Numbered from the stretch's first letter, positions 1 through 7,410 are shown. The stretch: DNA of 8,350 nucleotides from Halomonas sp. (GCA_007129225.1 SKVX01000348.1:1-8350), one strand, 5' to 3'. Translations and numbers: made by a program. Notes: generated by a model not told the origin, from the letters alone.

Positions 1-175
1 ATGGTCCTTGGGCCTTCCCTGGTGTTGTGGGCGCTGTCCGGTTGAAACAGCTCCGTTGGGGTAGCGAAGATGGAACATCCTGCGCCAGAGTGCTGTCGAC
101 AGCGTGGGCAAGGGGAAATTCCCTGTTTGGGCCCCGTGTTTTCTACATCCGATCCCGGGCACAGGGAGTCCGCGC
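1..175. other. Upstream gene tail (possible) and leader of the esterase gene
   Basis: This stretch has no gene that I can support. In frame 1 the first 45 bases read as 14 mostly hydrophobic residues ending in TGA. They could be the C-terminal end of a membrane protein that begins before the window, but 14 residues are too few to tell. The rest is the likely 5' region of the esterase gene. It holds a candidate promoter near 42-71 and a clear Shine-Dalgarno sequence at 163-168. A short palindrome, GGGAAATTCCC, lies at 113-123 and has no assigned role. Confidence 0.3.
42..71 (+). promoter_or_regulatory. Candidate sigma-70 promoter for the esterase gene
   Basis: TTGAAA at 42-47 matches the -35 consensus at five of six bases. 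GAAGAT at 66-71 is a weak -10 (three of six) after an 18-base spacer. Transcription would start near 78 and leave a leader of about 100 bases. The weak -10 makes this a suggestion only. Confidence 0.22.
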
Positions 176-1087
176 ATGAACATCAGCCGCGCTGCGTGGC
201 TATTCCTGGGGCTGCTGATGGCTACCGCCCCGGCCTTGGCCGGAGAGGTGACCCACCACCGCTTTCATTCGGCGGTGCTTGAGCGCGACTACGCCTATAC
301 CCTCTATCTGCCAGCGGGCTACCGGGAGTCGAATCTAGCCTATCCGGTGCTCTACCTGCTGCACGGCTCCTTTGGCAGCGAGTCCGACTGGGTCGAACGT
401 GGCGCACTTAAGGAGACAGCGGATCGCCTGATTCACCAGGGTGAGATTCCGCCGGTGGTCATCGTGATGCCCGGCAGCGACAGCTGGTGGATCGATGGCT
501 ACAACGAGGCGGCACGAACGGCCTTCTTCGAGGATCTCCTGCCCCGGGTGGAGGAGACATGGCAGGTAGTTCCACTACGGGAGTGGCGCGGTGTGGCGGG
601 ACTTTCCGCCGGTGGCTATGGCAGCCTCAATTTCGCGCTCGAGTGGCCGGAGCTCTTTGGTGCAGCCGCGGCCCTGAGCCCGGCCAGCTATCATCCGCTT
701 CCTCCCGCCAATTCCTCGGCGCATCGCCACCCGGCCTTCCTCGACGGCAACGGGCAGTTCGATGCCGATCTATGGCAGCGGCGCAACTACACCGCCCATC
801 TCGAGCGCTATCTGGAGCGGGGTATCGTCGTGCCACTCTGCCTCAGTGCCGGCAACCGTGACGTCTACAACGCGGAGCACCACGCCCGGCTGGTGCACCA
901 GGCGCTGAAGAACCACCAGCCCGGCCTGGTGCCCCTGGACGTGCTCAGTGGCGGGCATACCTGGCGGGTCTGGCGCGCCAGCCTGCCTAGTGCCCTCGCG
1001 TGGATGTTCCATTTCCTGCAGGGTCCAGTACCGCTGGAGAGGCTGGCCCAGCAGGGCGCGACCGAAAGTCGCATGGAGCTTCGCTAG
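176..1087 (+). CDS. Secreted alpha/beta-hydrolase, Esterase D / antigen-85 type
   Basis: This gene encodes a 303-residue putative carboxylesterase, probably periplasmic. Residues 1-22 form a signal peptide: a short basic start, a hydrophobic core, and an ALA cleavage site before Gly23. The mature part has the esterase fold. An HG oxyanion motif lies at 63-64. The nucleophile elbow GLSAGGYGS places the catalytic serine at Ser144. Asp229 (in AGNRD) and His261 (in SGGHTW) are the likely acid and base of the triad. The family includes S-formylglutathione hydrolases, feruloyl esterases and enterochelin esterases, so the substrate cannot be read from sequence. An in-frame ATG at 104 would add 24 residues. 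The ATG at 176 is preferred because it begins the signal peptide and follows AGGGAG (163-168) at 7 bases. The next gene on this strand starts 138 bp downstream, so an operon with it is uncertain. Confidence 0.87.
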   Translation: MNISRAAWLFLGLLMATAPALAGEVTHHRFHSAVLERDYAYTLYLPAGYRESNLAYPVLYLLHGSFGSESDWVERGALKETADRLIHQGEIPPVVIVMPGSDSWWIDGYNEAARTAFFEDLLPRVEETWQVVPLREWRGVAGLSAGGYGSLNFALEWPELFGAAAALSPASYHPLPPANSSAHRHPAFLDGNGQFDADLWQRRNYTAHLERYLERGIVVPLCLSAGNRDVYNAEHHARLVHQALKNHQPGLVPLDVLSGGHTWRVWRASLPSALAWMFHFLQGPVPLERLAQQGATESRMELR

Positions 1088-1131
1088 CCGGTGGAGAAAG
1101 CCGGCTGTGGCCACGCTGCCGAGGGGCAGCG
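1086..1131 (+). terminator. Two GC-rich hairpins after the esterase gene, no T-tract
   Basis: AGCCGG (1086-1091) pairs with CCGGCT (1101-1106) across a 9-base loop and overlaps the stop codon. CGCTGCC (1114-1120) pairs perfectly with GGCAGCG (1125-1131) across GAGG. Neither is followed by a run of T, so intrinsic termination is doubtful. They may instead protect the 3' end of the mRNA or reflect high GC content. Confidence 0.3.
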
Positions 1132-1166
1132 CCAGGTAAAGCGGGCGTGAGACGGCATGAGCGTGG

Positions 1167-1195
1167 TTGGCCTGGCGGTCGCGAAACCGTAGGCT
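1167..1195 (+). promoter_or_regulatory. Weak candidate promoter for the DUF3422 gene
   Basis: TTGGCC (1167-1172) and TAGGCT (1190-1195) are separated by exactly 17 bases. Each keeps the most conserved positions of a sigma-70 box (TTG; TA...T) but little else. Transcription would begin about 20-25 bases before the start codon at 1226. The evidence is spacing and position only. Confidence 0.2.
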
Positions 1196-1225
1196 CGGGT
1201 AACAACCAACTATCCAGGCCCCGAC

Positions 1226-2458
1226 ATGCACCCACAGCGAGAACGCTTGCACAATGAACTGCACGCCCGCCCTTCGATCTACTTCTCGGAGCCGGCCCAC
1301 GTCCACCACTACGCCTTTCTGGATGAAGGCGGAGGCTGTAATGCCATCCTGGCACAGCTGGGTGAAATAACGGGTCTTGCCCTCGATACCGGCTCCGCCC
1401 AGGAAATTCTTGCCTTCGACGGCATGACCCTGAAGTGGGAGCGGCATACCGAATTCTTCACGCTCACCCTGCTGGTCCCGCGGGATAGCGATAGCGACCT
1501 GTGGCCGACACCGCCCGAGCCATTGACCTCGATCATCGCGGCCAACAGGAGCCTTCTGATCAATGCCACCCTGGTACTGGTGGAAGCCGAAGAGGCGTGG
1601 CGTGGAAAGGGGGAATCCTATGGGTTCAGCGATCCGGCCGGCTCGCTGGTGGGGGCCGGCGACGCCACGGTATGGAGCGATTTTCGCCTTACCGAGGCAG
1701 GCGTGAATCACCTGCTGCTGATCAATTGCGGCCTCAACGCCTTCCGGCTCGGTCGCATGGTACGCCGCCTGCTCGAGATCGAGACCTACCGCATGATGGC
1801 TTCTCTGTCGCTTCCCCTGGCCAAGGAGCTCGGCACCGAGCTGCAGGGTTACGAGACCGAGCTCGGCGCACTCTCGGACCGCAATGCCGAGCAGGAGGAG
1901 GCCAACCCGCGGCCGCTGCTGACGGCGCTTTCGCTGCTTTCGGCTCGTCTCGAGCGGAGCGGCGCCCGGTCGCGGCAACGCTTCAGTGCCACCGAGGCGT
2001 ATGCCCGGATCGTGTTTACCCGCATCGAGGAGCTTCGTGAAACCCGAGTGCAGGAGTGCCCTCGCCTCGGCACCTTCATCCTGCGTCGCTTTCGGCCAAC
2101 CGTGCACTTCTGTGCTGCAATCAATCAGCGTCAGCAGAGCCTGGCCGAGAGCGTGGCGAGGCTCAACGACCTGCTTCGAACCCGTGCCCAGGTCGAGATC
2201 GAGGAGCAGAACTCCGGCATCTTGCACAGCCTCAACGAGCGCGCCAGCAGCCAACTGAAGATCCAGAAGGCGGTGGAGGGGCTGTCGATCATAGTCATCA
2301 GCTACTACCTCTTCAGCCTGTTCAAGCTTGCTCTGCAGAGTCTTGTTGCCCTCGGGGTGCCCGTGGTGCCCAGCGTGGCGGCATCGGTTATCGGCCCGCT
2401 GGGGCTTGCCATCATCGGGCTGCTGGCCTGGCGTATCTGGCGGGTCAAGCAGCACTGA
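1226..2458 (+). CDS. DUF3422 family membrane-anchored protein (function unknown)
   Basis: This 410-residue protein belongs to the DUF3422 family, which is common in proteobacteria and has no established function. The N-terminus carries the family hallmark HPQRERLHNELHARP (residues 2-16). A second typical stretch, ETYRMMASLSLPLA, lies at 186-199. Residues 200-345 are rich in Glu, Arg, Leu and Gln and look like long helices, probably coiled coil. Near the C-terminus are two predicted membrane helices, about 352-374 (beginning GLSIIVISYY) and 383-403, followed by a basic tail. The bulk of the protein would therefore sit on one side of the inner membrane, most likely the cytoplasm because there is no signal peptide. 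The arrangement resembles CorA-like channels, but no GMN motif is present, so transport is not implied. The ribosome site is weak (AGG at 1216-1218). The start is fixed by the conserved N-terminal motif. The length is normal for the family. Confidence 0.9.
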   Translation: MHPQRERLHNELHARPSIYFSEPAHVHHYAFLDEGGGCNAILAQLGEITGLALDTGSAQEILAFDGMTLKWERHTEFFTLTLLVPRDSDSDLWPTPPEPLTSIIAANRSLLINATLVLVEAEEAWRGKGESYGFSDPAGSLVGAGDATVWSDFRLTEAGVNHLLLINCGLNAFRLGRMVRRLLEIETYRMMASLSLPLAKELGTELQGYETELGALSDRNAEQEEANPRPLLTALSLLSARLERSGARSRQRFSATEAYARIVFTRIEELRETRVQECPRLGTFILRRFRPTVHFCAAINQRQQSLAESVARLNDLLRTRAQVEIEEQNSGILHSLNERASSQLKIQKAVEGLSIIVISYYLFSLFKLALQSLVALGVPVVPSVAASVIGPLGLAIIGLLAWRIWRVKQH

Positions 2459-2464
2459 GTCTGC

Positions 2465-2482
2465 GAGGCCAGCCTCAGGCTG
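2465..2482. terminator. Overlapping small inverted repeats between convergent genes
   Basis: Only 16 bp separate the two stop codons. Two mutually exclusive short hairpins lie here: GAGG/CCTC (2465-2476) and CAGCC/GGCTG (2470-2482, 3-base loop). The second runs into the last codons of the MFS gene. There is no T-tract in either direction. Any termination here is probably Rho-dependent or aided by collision of the opposing polymerases. Confidence 0.25.
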
Positions 2483-3626
2483 TCACACGCTTGACCCTGG
2501 CATGAAGCATGACCAGACCCAGCATCAAGGTTCCCATCAGGGCAGCCAGCAGCAGGGGGAAGGCCCGGGTGCCGGCCCACTCCAGTAGGGGGCCGGTCAG
2601 TGACGGCACCGCTAGGGCACCGGTGCCTGCCGCCAGGAATATCAGGCCCGTGGTGCGGCCGCTCATGGTGATCAGCTGGTTGCTGAGGCCGAACAGCGTG
2701 GGGAAAATGGCCGAGGCCGAAAGCCCGAACAGCAGCGCCATCAGGGGCAGGGGCAGCCAGGCGGCATGCAGCGAGAGGGCCGTGGCCAGTCCGAGTCCCA
2801 GGCAGCCGATCAGCACGACCCAGGGGGAAAGGAACCGTAGCAGGGGAATCGCCAGCAGGCGGCCGGCGGAGAGCGCCAGCCAGAACAGGGTGACCAGCAT
2901 GGCGGCATCCTGAGGCGGCATTCCGCTCAGGGTGCCGTAGGAGGTTGCCCAGCCGGCGAAGGTGATCTCCATCCCCACGTAGAGCCCGAACATCACCATG
3001 AAGATCGCCAGCAATCCGGGATCGGGAGGGGGCTTGGCGGGCTTGTCATGGCTCTTCTCGACCAGGGCACGCGGGCTTGTCTGCCGCGCCAGGGGCCAGA
3101 GCAGCATCACGCCGAAAAGTGCGACCAGCCAGAAAGCCCAGGCAAACTGTCCTGTCACTGCCAGTACGGCAATCAATACCAGCGGCACCACCATATTGCC
3201 GAGCCCGAAGCAGAAATGGAGCGCACTGATCCAGGGGGCCGAGGCAGTACCATGGGTCCACAGCAGCAGGGTGTTGGAACCGGCATTGAGAGAGACTTCG
3301 GCAAAGCCGAGCACGAAAATGGCCGCCGTTAACGTGACCAGCGCCTGGCTGAAGGGCACCGCCGCGAGTCCCATCGCCATCAGCACGAGCATGACGATCA
3401 ATACCCGGTGGCCGGAAAACCGGTCGATCAGCAGCCCGGACACTACCGATCCGAGCATGTTTCCCAGCGCCCTGGCGGTGAACAGCACGGCGATCTGCCC
3501 CATGCCGGAGCCGGTCATTTCAGCCAGGTGAGGCAGTGCCGGTCCCAGCAGCCCGCCGCTCATGCCAATGACGACAAGCACGACAAAATAGGTCAGGGTG
3601 GCTCGGGTGTCCTGTCGGGCCGGCAT
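2475..3626 (-). CDS. Major facilitator superfamily transporter, FHS/NaGLT1-like
   Basis: This 383-residue inner-membrane protein has the composition and segment pattern of a 12-helix MFS permease. The loop between helices 2 and 3 carries motif A as GLLIDRFSGHR (residues 64-74). A hydrophilic central loop at about 180-203, rich in Lys and Pro, separates the two six-helix halves. GFAEVSLNAGSNTLLLW (107-123), LHFCFGLGNMVVPL (136-149) and the MEITFAGW stretch (219-226) recall the fucose permease / sodium-glucose (MFSD4/NaGLT1) branch. That suggests a sugar-like solute, but substrate and direction are inference. An in-frame ATG at 3668 would add 14 polar residues. The ATG at 3626 is preferred because GGAG (complement of 3632-3635) lies 5 bases before it. 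The tricorn gene is upstream on the same strand, 169 bp away with a hairpin between them. Confidence 0.85.
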   Translation of the reverse strand: MPARQDTRATLTYFVVLVVIGMSGGLLGPALPHLAEMTGSGMGQIAVLFTARALGNMLGSVVSGLLIDRFSGHRVLIVMLVLMAMGLAAVPFSQALVTLTAAIFVLGFAEVSLNAGSNTLLLWTHGTASAPWISALHFCFGLGNMVVPLVLIAVLAVTGQFAWAFWLVALFGVMLLWPLARQTSPRALVEKSHDKPAKPPPDPGLLAIFMVMFGLYVGMEITFAGWATSYGTLSGMPPQDAAMLVTLFWLALSAGRLLAIPLLRFLSPWVVLIGCLGLGLATALSLHAAWLPLPLMALLFGLSASAIFPTLFGLSNQLITMSGRTTGLIFLAAGTGALAVPSLTGPLLEWAGTRAFPLLLAALMGTLMLGLVMLHARVKRVTA

Positions 3627-3795
3627 CTCCGCTCCATGGCATTGTTGGCAGGCGGGCGATTGTCGCACGATCGTCGGTCAGGTATCTCTTTGCCCGTGGG
3701 GTTTTTCCGGCCAAGCCGTGGACTTTTTTGTGTCTTTCGAGCGGGACTACGGCAGTGGGACTGCCTGAGCGGCAGTCCCACCCCCACCCTGGCTA
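3627..3795 (-). other. Intergenic region between tricorn and MFS genes
   Basis: Read on the minus strand, this 169-bp region contains the 3' hairpin of the tricorn gene (3755-3781), then an A-rich patch (complement of 3723-3728), then the leader of the MFS gene. I find no good sigma-70 promoter. An 8-base palindrome, ACGATCGT (3667-3674), sits in an imperfect 18-base dyad (3662-3679) about 40 bases before the MFS start. It could be an operator, though this is weakly supported. Confidence 0.4.
3755..3781 (-). terminator. Perfect 11-bp hairpin after the tricorn stop codon
   Basis: GTGGGACTGCC (3755-3765) and GGCAGTCCCAC (3771-3781) are exact reverse complements around a 5-base loop. The hairpin begins 14 bases after the tricorn TAA (3796-3798). 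Its position and strength suit a terminator or 3'-stability element, but no U-run follows on the minus strand. A competing 6-bp hairpin, GGCAGT (3751-3756) with ACTGCC (3760-3765), shares the same arm. Partial copies of both arms extend to 3743. Confidence 0.5.
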
Positions 3796-6700
3796 TTACT
3801 GCTTCGCGTCGAGCTGGGCGAGCAGGTCTTCCACGGCGCGCTCCAACTGGCGGTCGCGGCCGGCGACCTCATCCTCCGGCGTCTGCTCGACCAGGATATC
3901 GGGCATCGCGCCATTGTGTTCCATGTCGGTTCCGTCGGGCAAAAACCAGCCGCGGAAGGGGCGACGGACGGTGGCGCCATCGATCAGGGTGTGGCTGTTG
4001 GTGGAGATCACCCCACCGTAGGTCTGCTGGCCCACCAGGTTGCCACGATCCAGGGTGGAGAAAGCATGGGCCAGGATCTCGGCATTGGAATAGCTCTTCT
4101 CGTTGGCCAGCATGTTGATGGGCAGGGTATAGCGGGGGGCGTCCAGCCTGTCCTGGGGATAGTGGCCGGTCGCCTCCGGATCCGCCCCGACGGGAAGCGT
4201 ATAGGCGTGCTCGCCCGCCATGATCGAGGTCAGGATGCGGTCGGTGGTATGGCCGCCGCCATTGTTGCGGACATCGATGATCAGGCCGTCCTTGTCGGTC
4301 GCGGCGGCATAGAGGTCCCCCTGGAAGCCCTCCAGCGAGGTCTGGTTCATGGCCTGGATATGCAGGTATCCGATCCGGCCGTCGGAAAGCGCCTCGACCC
4401 GGCGGCGTGTCTCCTCGCGGAAGTGGTCATACTTCAGTCGCGCGAGATCGCTCATGCCGATCGGGGCCAGCATGGTGCGGTACTCGGTATAGCCGTCGTC
4501 ACCGGGGCGGTCGAAGGTGACGATGACCTCCTGGTCGATGCGGCCACGCAGCCGCAGCAGCAGGGTATCGCTCTCCTCGAAGGGCCGCAGGTCGATCTCG
4601 GTGATGATGTCGCCCTCCTGGAGCGGCATGGGGCCGCGGGAGGCCGGCCCTTCGGGAATCACTTCGGTCACGCGATAACCGGCCCTGCCATCGGCCTGCG
4701 ACACCATGCGCTCCTGCTCGATGCCGAGCCGGCCGGAGGGTTCGCGCAGTGCCGACACCGGGCCGGGGTTGGATACCCCCATGTGGGAGGCGGCAAGTTC
4801 CCCCATCAGGCGATTGGAGATATCGCTGAACTCACTGGGGGTGCGGGCGCGGCGTATCAATGTTTCGTAATCCTCGACCACCTGCGGCCATTCCAGCCCC
4901 TTCATGTCCTCGCGGTAGAAGCTCTCGCCGATCATCCGTGCCGCTTCGTTGAACTTCTGCAGCGACTGTTCCTGCAGGTCGATGCGTATACGGTCGGAAA
5001 TATCGGGCCGCTGGTGGGTGCCTCCCGAGAGCCGCGCCACACCCACGCGACCATCGCTGATATACACCACGCGGTCGCCGGTGGTGCTCAGGTGCTGCAC
5101 GTTGGCGATGGACCCCAGCCGGGTCCGGTTGCCGCCGTCCCAGTCCATGACGTACAGGCCTTCACTGCCCTCGTTGAACACGTAGCGATCGCCGCCCGGC
5201 GTCATCTCGTTGGCCGAGTTGTGCGCCGGGGAGGCGGTGATGCGCTCCACCCTGCGCCAGGCGTTTTCCAGCTCGAGGACTGGTTCCTCCACGGCGCCCG
5301 GCTCCTGAGTGTCTTCACGCATGACCGGAAGCGGGGAGCGACCATCGGCTTCGTTGCGGGCGTTGCGATAGTAGGCGGTCCGCTCGCGGGGGGTGTAGGT
5401 CTCGATGACACGGTCGAGATAGACGCTATAGAGGTCGTAGCTGTCGCCCGAGCGGTTGGAGATGAAGCTCAGCTTGCGGCCATCGGCCGACCAGCGTGGG
5501 CTGAGGTCGTTGCGCGGATGCCGGGTGATGTTGACAGGCGCTTGCGAGCCGTCTGCCGGAACGATGAAGATGTTGGCACTGAAGTTCAGGTCGTTGCGGG
5601 AAAAGGCGATATAGCGGCTGTCCGGCGACCAGCGCCAGTGGGTAAAGCTGTCCCAGCCTTCGACCAGGGTGCTCTCATCCTCGCTCTCCAGGTCCATTAT
5701 CACCAGGTCGCCGCGTCCCCGGCGAAAGGCAAGGGAGCGGCCGTCCGGAGACGGCGAAACCTGTCGGTCATTGTGCTCGCTTGCCACCAGTGGCTCGACA
5801 TGGAACTGGACCGCATCGTGCCAGCGGGTCGGGTCGCGTTCGGGTGGCACTTCTTCGGGAGCCTCGACGTCGAGCTCCTCTTCCGGAATGCTTTCGGCCT
5901 GTATCGGTTGATCCTGCAGTGGCTCCGGCACATCCACCGGGGGCGATGGCGTCGGCAGCAGGATCGGCGTGATCAGAAAGCCCGGATCCTGCGGGGCGAA
6001 CGGATCCGCAGGGTCTTCTCCTTGCAGCGCGATGTCCGGTTCATCGTTGGCTTCGGGGTCCGGCTCGATCGGCTCCTCGGGGCCGGGCATGGCCGGTTCC
6101 ACGGGAGGCGGCGCCGTGAGTTCCCAGTCGCGAGAAGGCCGCTCATCGGGCGATAGCCGTTCGTGGGTCTGGCGGATTTCGTCACGGGTCAGGGCTACCC
6201 GTGCCTGGTGTATCGACTCGGTGCCATCGCTGTCGTTGACGAAATAGAGCGCCAGGCCGTCGGGTGACCATGCAATGTCCTTGTGGCGGGCGTGGGTGCC
6301 CGGCGTCACGGCCCGGGTCGGGCTCTGCTCGTCCATATGACGCACGTAGACCCTGCCGTAGGCGACATAGGCCATGGTCTGGCCGTCGGGACTGAGGGCC
6401 GCCTCGCTGACGTCCCGGTTGATCCGGCGCAGCTCATGGTCGTCTCGGCCGTCCGCGGCAGCCCGCAGCATCACTGGTTCAGGCTCGGCGTCGGGGGCTT
6501 CCAGGTCCAGGGTGAGAAGAGTGTCCCAGACCTGCAGGATGGCGGTACTGCCATCGTGGGAAATATCGAAGTGCTGCAGGTCACGTTCATCGAAGTCGGT
6601 GAGACGATCGAAGGTCCGCGCCTCGTTCCCCAGCTCGGCGCGGTAGAGGTTGACCGTCTCGTCTTCCCGGTCGGACATGAACAGCAGCGTCTCGTTGTCG

Positions 6701-7410
6701 ATCCAGCGTGCACTGCCATCGTCCCCATCGCGCTCGGTGAGGGTTTCGAAGGCGCCGGTTTCACGATCATGAAGCCAGACGTTCATGGCGTCCGGTCCGC
6801 GGTAGTGGCGACGATTCCAGCCGTGGTAGGCGCCGCCGCGGGTAAAGGCGACCCGCTGCCCATCGGGTGTAAGCTGCGGCTCGGAGCCGAAGGCGTCATG
6901 CAGCCGACGATATTCGCCACCCTTCGGAGACAGCTGGTAGGGCCGCTGGTCACGATAAACGTCGGCTTCGAGCATGCCGGAGAAGGTGATGACCGGCTCA
7001 CCGGCCTCGTCGACGCCATAGCTCGGGTTGCGCAGGTGCTGGTCGCCGTGGGTGAGCTGGGTCAGCTCGCCGCCGTCACGACGCATGCGCCACAGGTTCA
7101 GGTAGCCGTCGCGCATCGAAGAAAACACGACCCACTCCCCGTCCGGGCTCCAGCTCGAATAGAGATCATCCAGGTCGTGGCGGGTCAGGCGGATGGCTTT
7201 ACCGCCATCGGTTGGCGCCCGCCATAGATCGCCACGCCAACTGAAGACGAGCTCCGAGCCGTCAGGGCTGATGGAGGGGAAGCGGGGCAGGCCGACTTCC
7301 GCCGTCGCTGCCACGGGGGCACCTGCCAGTAGCCCTCCCACCGCCGTCACCAAGGCTATTCGCTGCGTCGCGCTACCCAGGATGCTTCCATTGTCGTGCG
7401 ACATACCCAT
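3796..7410 (-). CDS. Exported tricorn protease homologue (S41 family serine peptidase)
   Basis: This 1204-residue enzyme matches archaeal tricorn in domain order. Residues 1-37 form a signal peptide ending ATA before Glu38, so the enzyme should act in the periplasm. Beta-propeller repeats with SPDG-type turns occur at about 44-396 and 550-797 and usually gate and thread peptide substrates. A 97-residue Pro/acidic insert (431-527) lies between them. The catalytic half has a C1 helical domain (about 805-885), a PDZ domain (about 886-985) and an S41 core (about 986-1190). By alignment with the Thermoplasma enzyme, the tetrad Ser745-His746-Ser965-Glu1023 corresponds to Ser875, His876, Ser1108 (in NEKSYSNAE) and Glu1164 (in MEHNGAMPD). 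The RNNGGG loop (1048-1053) supplies the oxyanion site. The family cuts oligopeptides into small peptides. The start at 7410 has GAAAGG 8 bases upstream; an ATG two codons later is possible. No partner aminopeptidase is in view. Residues typical of substrate specificity differ from the archaeal enzyme. Confidence 0.93.
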   Translation of the reverse strand: MGMSHDNGSILGSATQRIALVTAVGGLLAGAPVAATAEVGLPRFPSISPDGSELVFSWRGDLWRAPTDGGKAIRLTRHDLDDLYSSWSPDGEWVVFSSMRDGYLNLWRMRRDGGELTQLTHGDQHLRNPSYGVDEAGEPVITFSGMLEADVYRDQRPYQLSPKGGEYRRLHDAFGSEPQLTPDGQRVAFTRGGAYHGWNRRHYRGPDAMNVWLHDRETGAFETLTERDGDDGSARWIDNETLLFMSDREDETVNLYRAELGNEARTFDRLTDFDERDLQHFDISHDGSTAILQVWDTLLTLDLEAPDAEPEPVMLRAAADGRDDHELRRINRDVSEAALSPDGQTMAYVAYGRVYVRHMDEQSPTRAVTPGTHARHKDIAWSPDGLALYFVNDSDGTESIHQARVALTRDEIRQTHERLSPDERPSRDWELTAPPPVEPAMPGPEEPIEPDPEANDEPDIALQGEDPADPFAPQDPGFLITPILLPTPSPPVDVPEPLQDQPIQAESIPEEELDVEAPEEVPPERDPTRWHDAVQFHVEPLVASEHNDRQVSPSPDGRSLAFRRGRGDLVIMDLESEDESTLVEGWDSFTHWRWSPDSRYIAFSRNDLNFSANIFIVPADGSQAPVNITRHPRNDLSPRWSADGRKLSFISNRSGDSYDLYSVYLDRVIETYTPRERTAYYRNARNEADGRSPLPVMREDTQEPGAVEEPVLELENAWRRVERITASPAHNSANEMTPGGDRYVFNEGSEGLYVMDWDGGNRTRLGSIANVQHLSTTGDRVVYISDGRVGVARLSGGTHQRPDISDRIRIDLQEQSLQKFNEAARMIGESFYREDMKGLEWPQVVEDYETLIRRARTPSEFSDISNRLMGELAASHMGVSNPGPVSALREPSGRLGIEQERMVSQADGRAGYRVTEVIPEGPASRGPMPLQEGDIITEIDLRPFEESDTLLLRLRGRIDQEVIVTFDRPGDDGYTEYRTMLAPIGMSDLARLKYDHFREETRRRVEALSDGRIGYLHIQAMNQTSLEGFQGDLYAAATDKDGLIIDVRNNGGGHTTDRILTSIMAGEHAYTLPVGADPEATGHYPQDRLDAPRYTLPINMLANEKSYSNAEILAHAFSTLDRGNLVGQQTYGGVISTNSHTLIDGATVRRPFRGWFLPDGTDMEHNGAMPDILVEQTPEDEVAGRDRQLERAVEDLLAQLDAKQ
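5830..6120 (-). other. Pro/Asp/Glu-rich linker inside the tricorn homologue (residues 431-527)
   Basis: Of 97 residues, I count 27 Pro and 26 Asp or Glu. There is a single basic residue (Arg525) and no Lys or Cys. The segment is almost certainly disordered and separates the first set of propeller repeats from the second. A short hydrophobic island, FLITPILLP (478-486), sits in its middle. Related bacterial tricorns often carry charged low-complexity linkers at this point, so the position is expected; the extreme acidic/proline composition is the notable part. Confidence 0.8.

Noticed and set aside
1..45. Short frame beginning with ATG at the first base
   Set aside because: Fourteen codons at a window edge, with no means of telling whether it is the tail of a gene. 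The ATG at base 1 is probably coincidental.
113..123. Palindrome GGGAAATTCCC and nearby GGGCCCC with TTTT, terminator-like
   Set aside because: The stem is too short and the loop geometry poor. The T-run is interrupted and the element lies in the leader of the next gene.
104..175. Upstream ATG start for the esterase gene
   Set aside because: It would place 24 extra residues before a complete signal peptide, and the start at 176 has a good ribosome site.
770..2455. A 561-codon open frame on the minus strand opposite the esterase and DUF3422 genes
   Set aside because: Both real genes share one frame, and this antisense frame is codon-aligned with them, so it stays open for the same codon-usage reason. 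The sense genes have clear family motifs; the antisense product has none.
3636..3647. 12-base match ATGGCATTGTTG also found at 7537-7548
   Set aside because: Both copies lie in intergenic regions, but 12 bases with no flanking similarity, in different orientation relative to their genes, is within chance.
3916..6156. A 746-codon open frame on the plus strand opposite the tricorn gene
   Set aside because: It is codon-aligned with the real gene. Stops in it would need Leu TTA/CTA or Ser TCA codons in the tricorn frame, which are rare at this GC content. Its translation is Gly/Val/Ala/His-rich without domain features.
2475..7410. A tricorn-MFS peptide-use operon
   Set aside because: Same strand, but the 169-bp gap with a strong hairpin and an MFS that resembles sugar permeases give no support for a shared peptide pathway.
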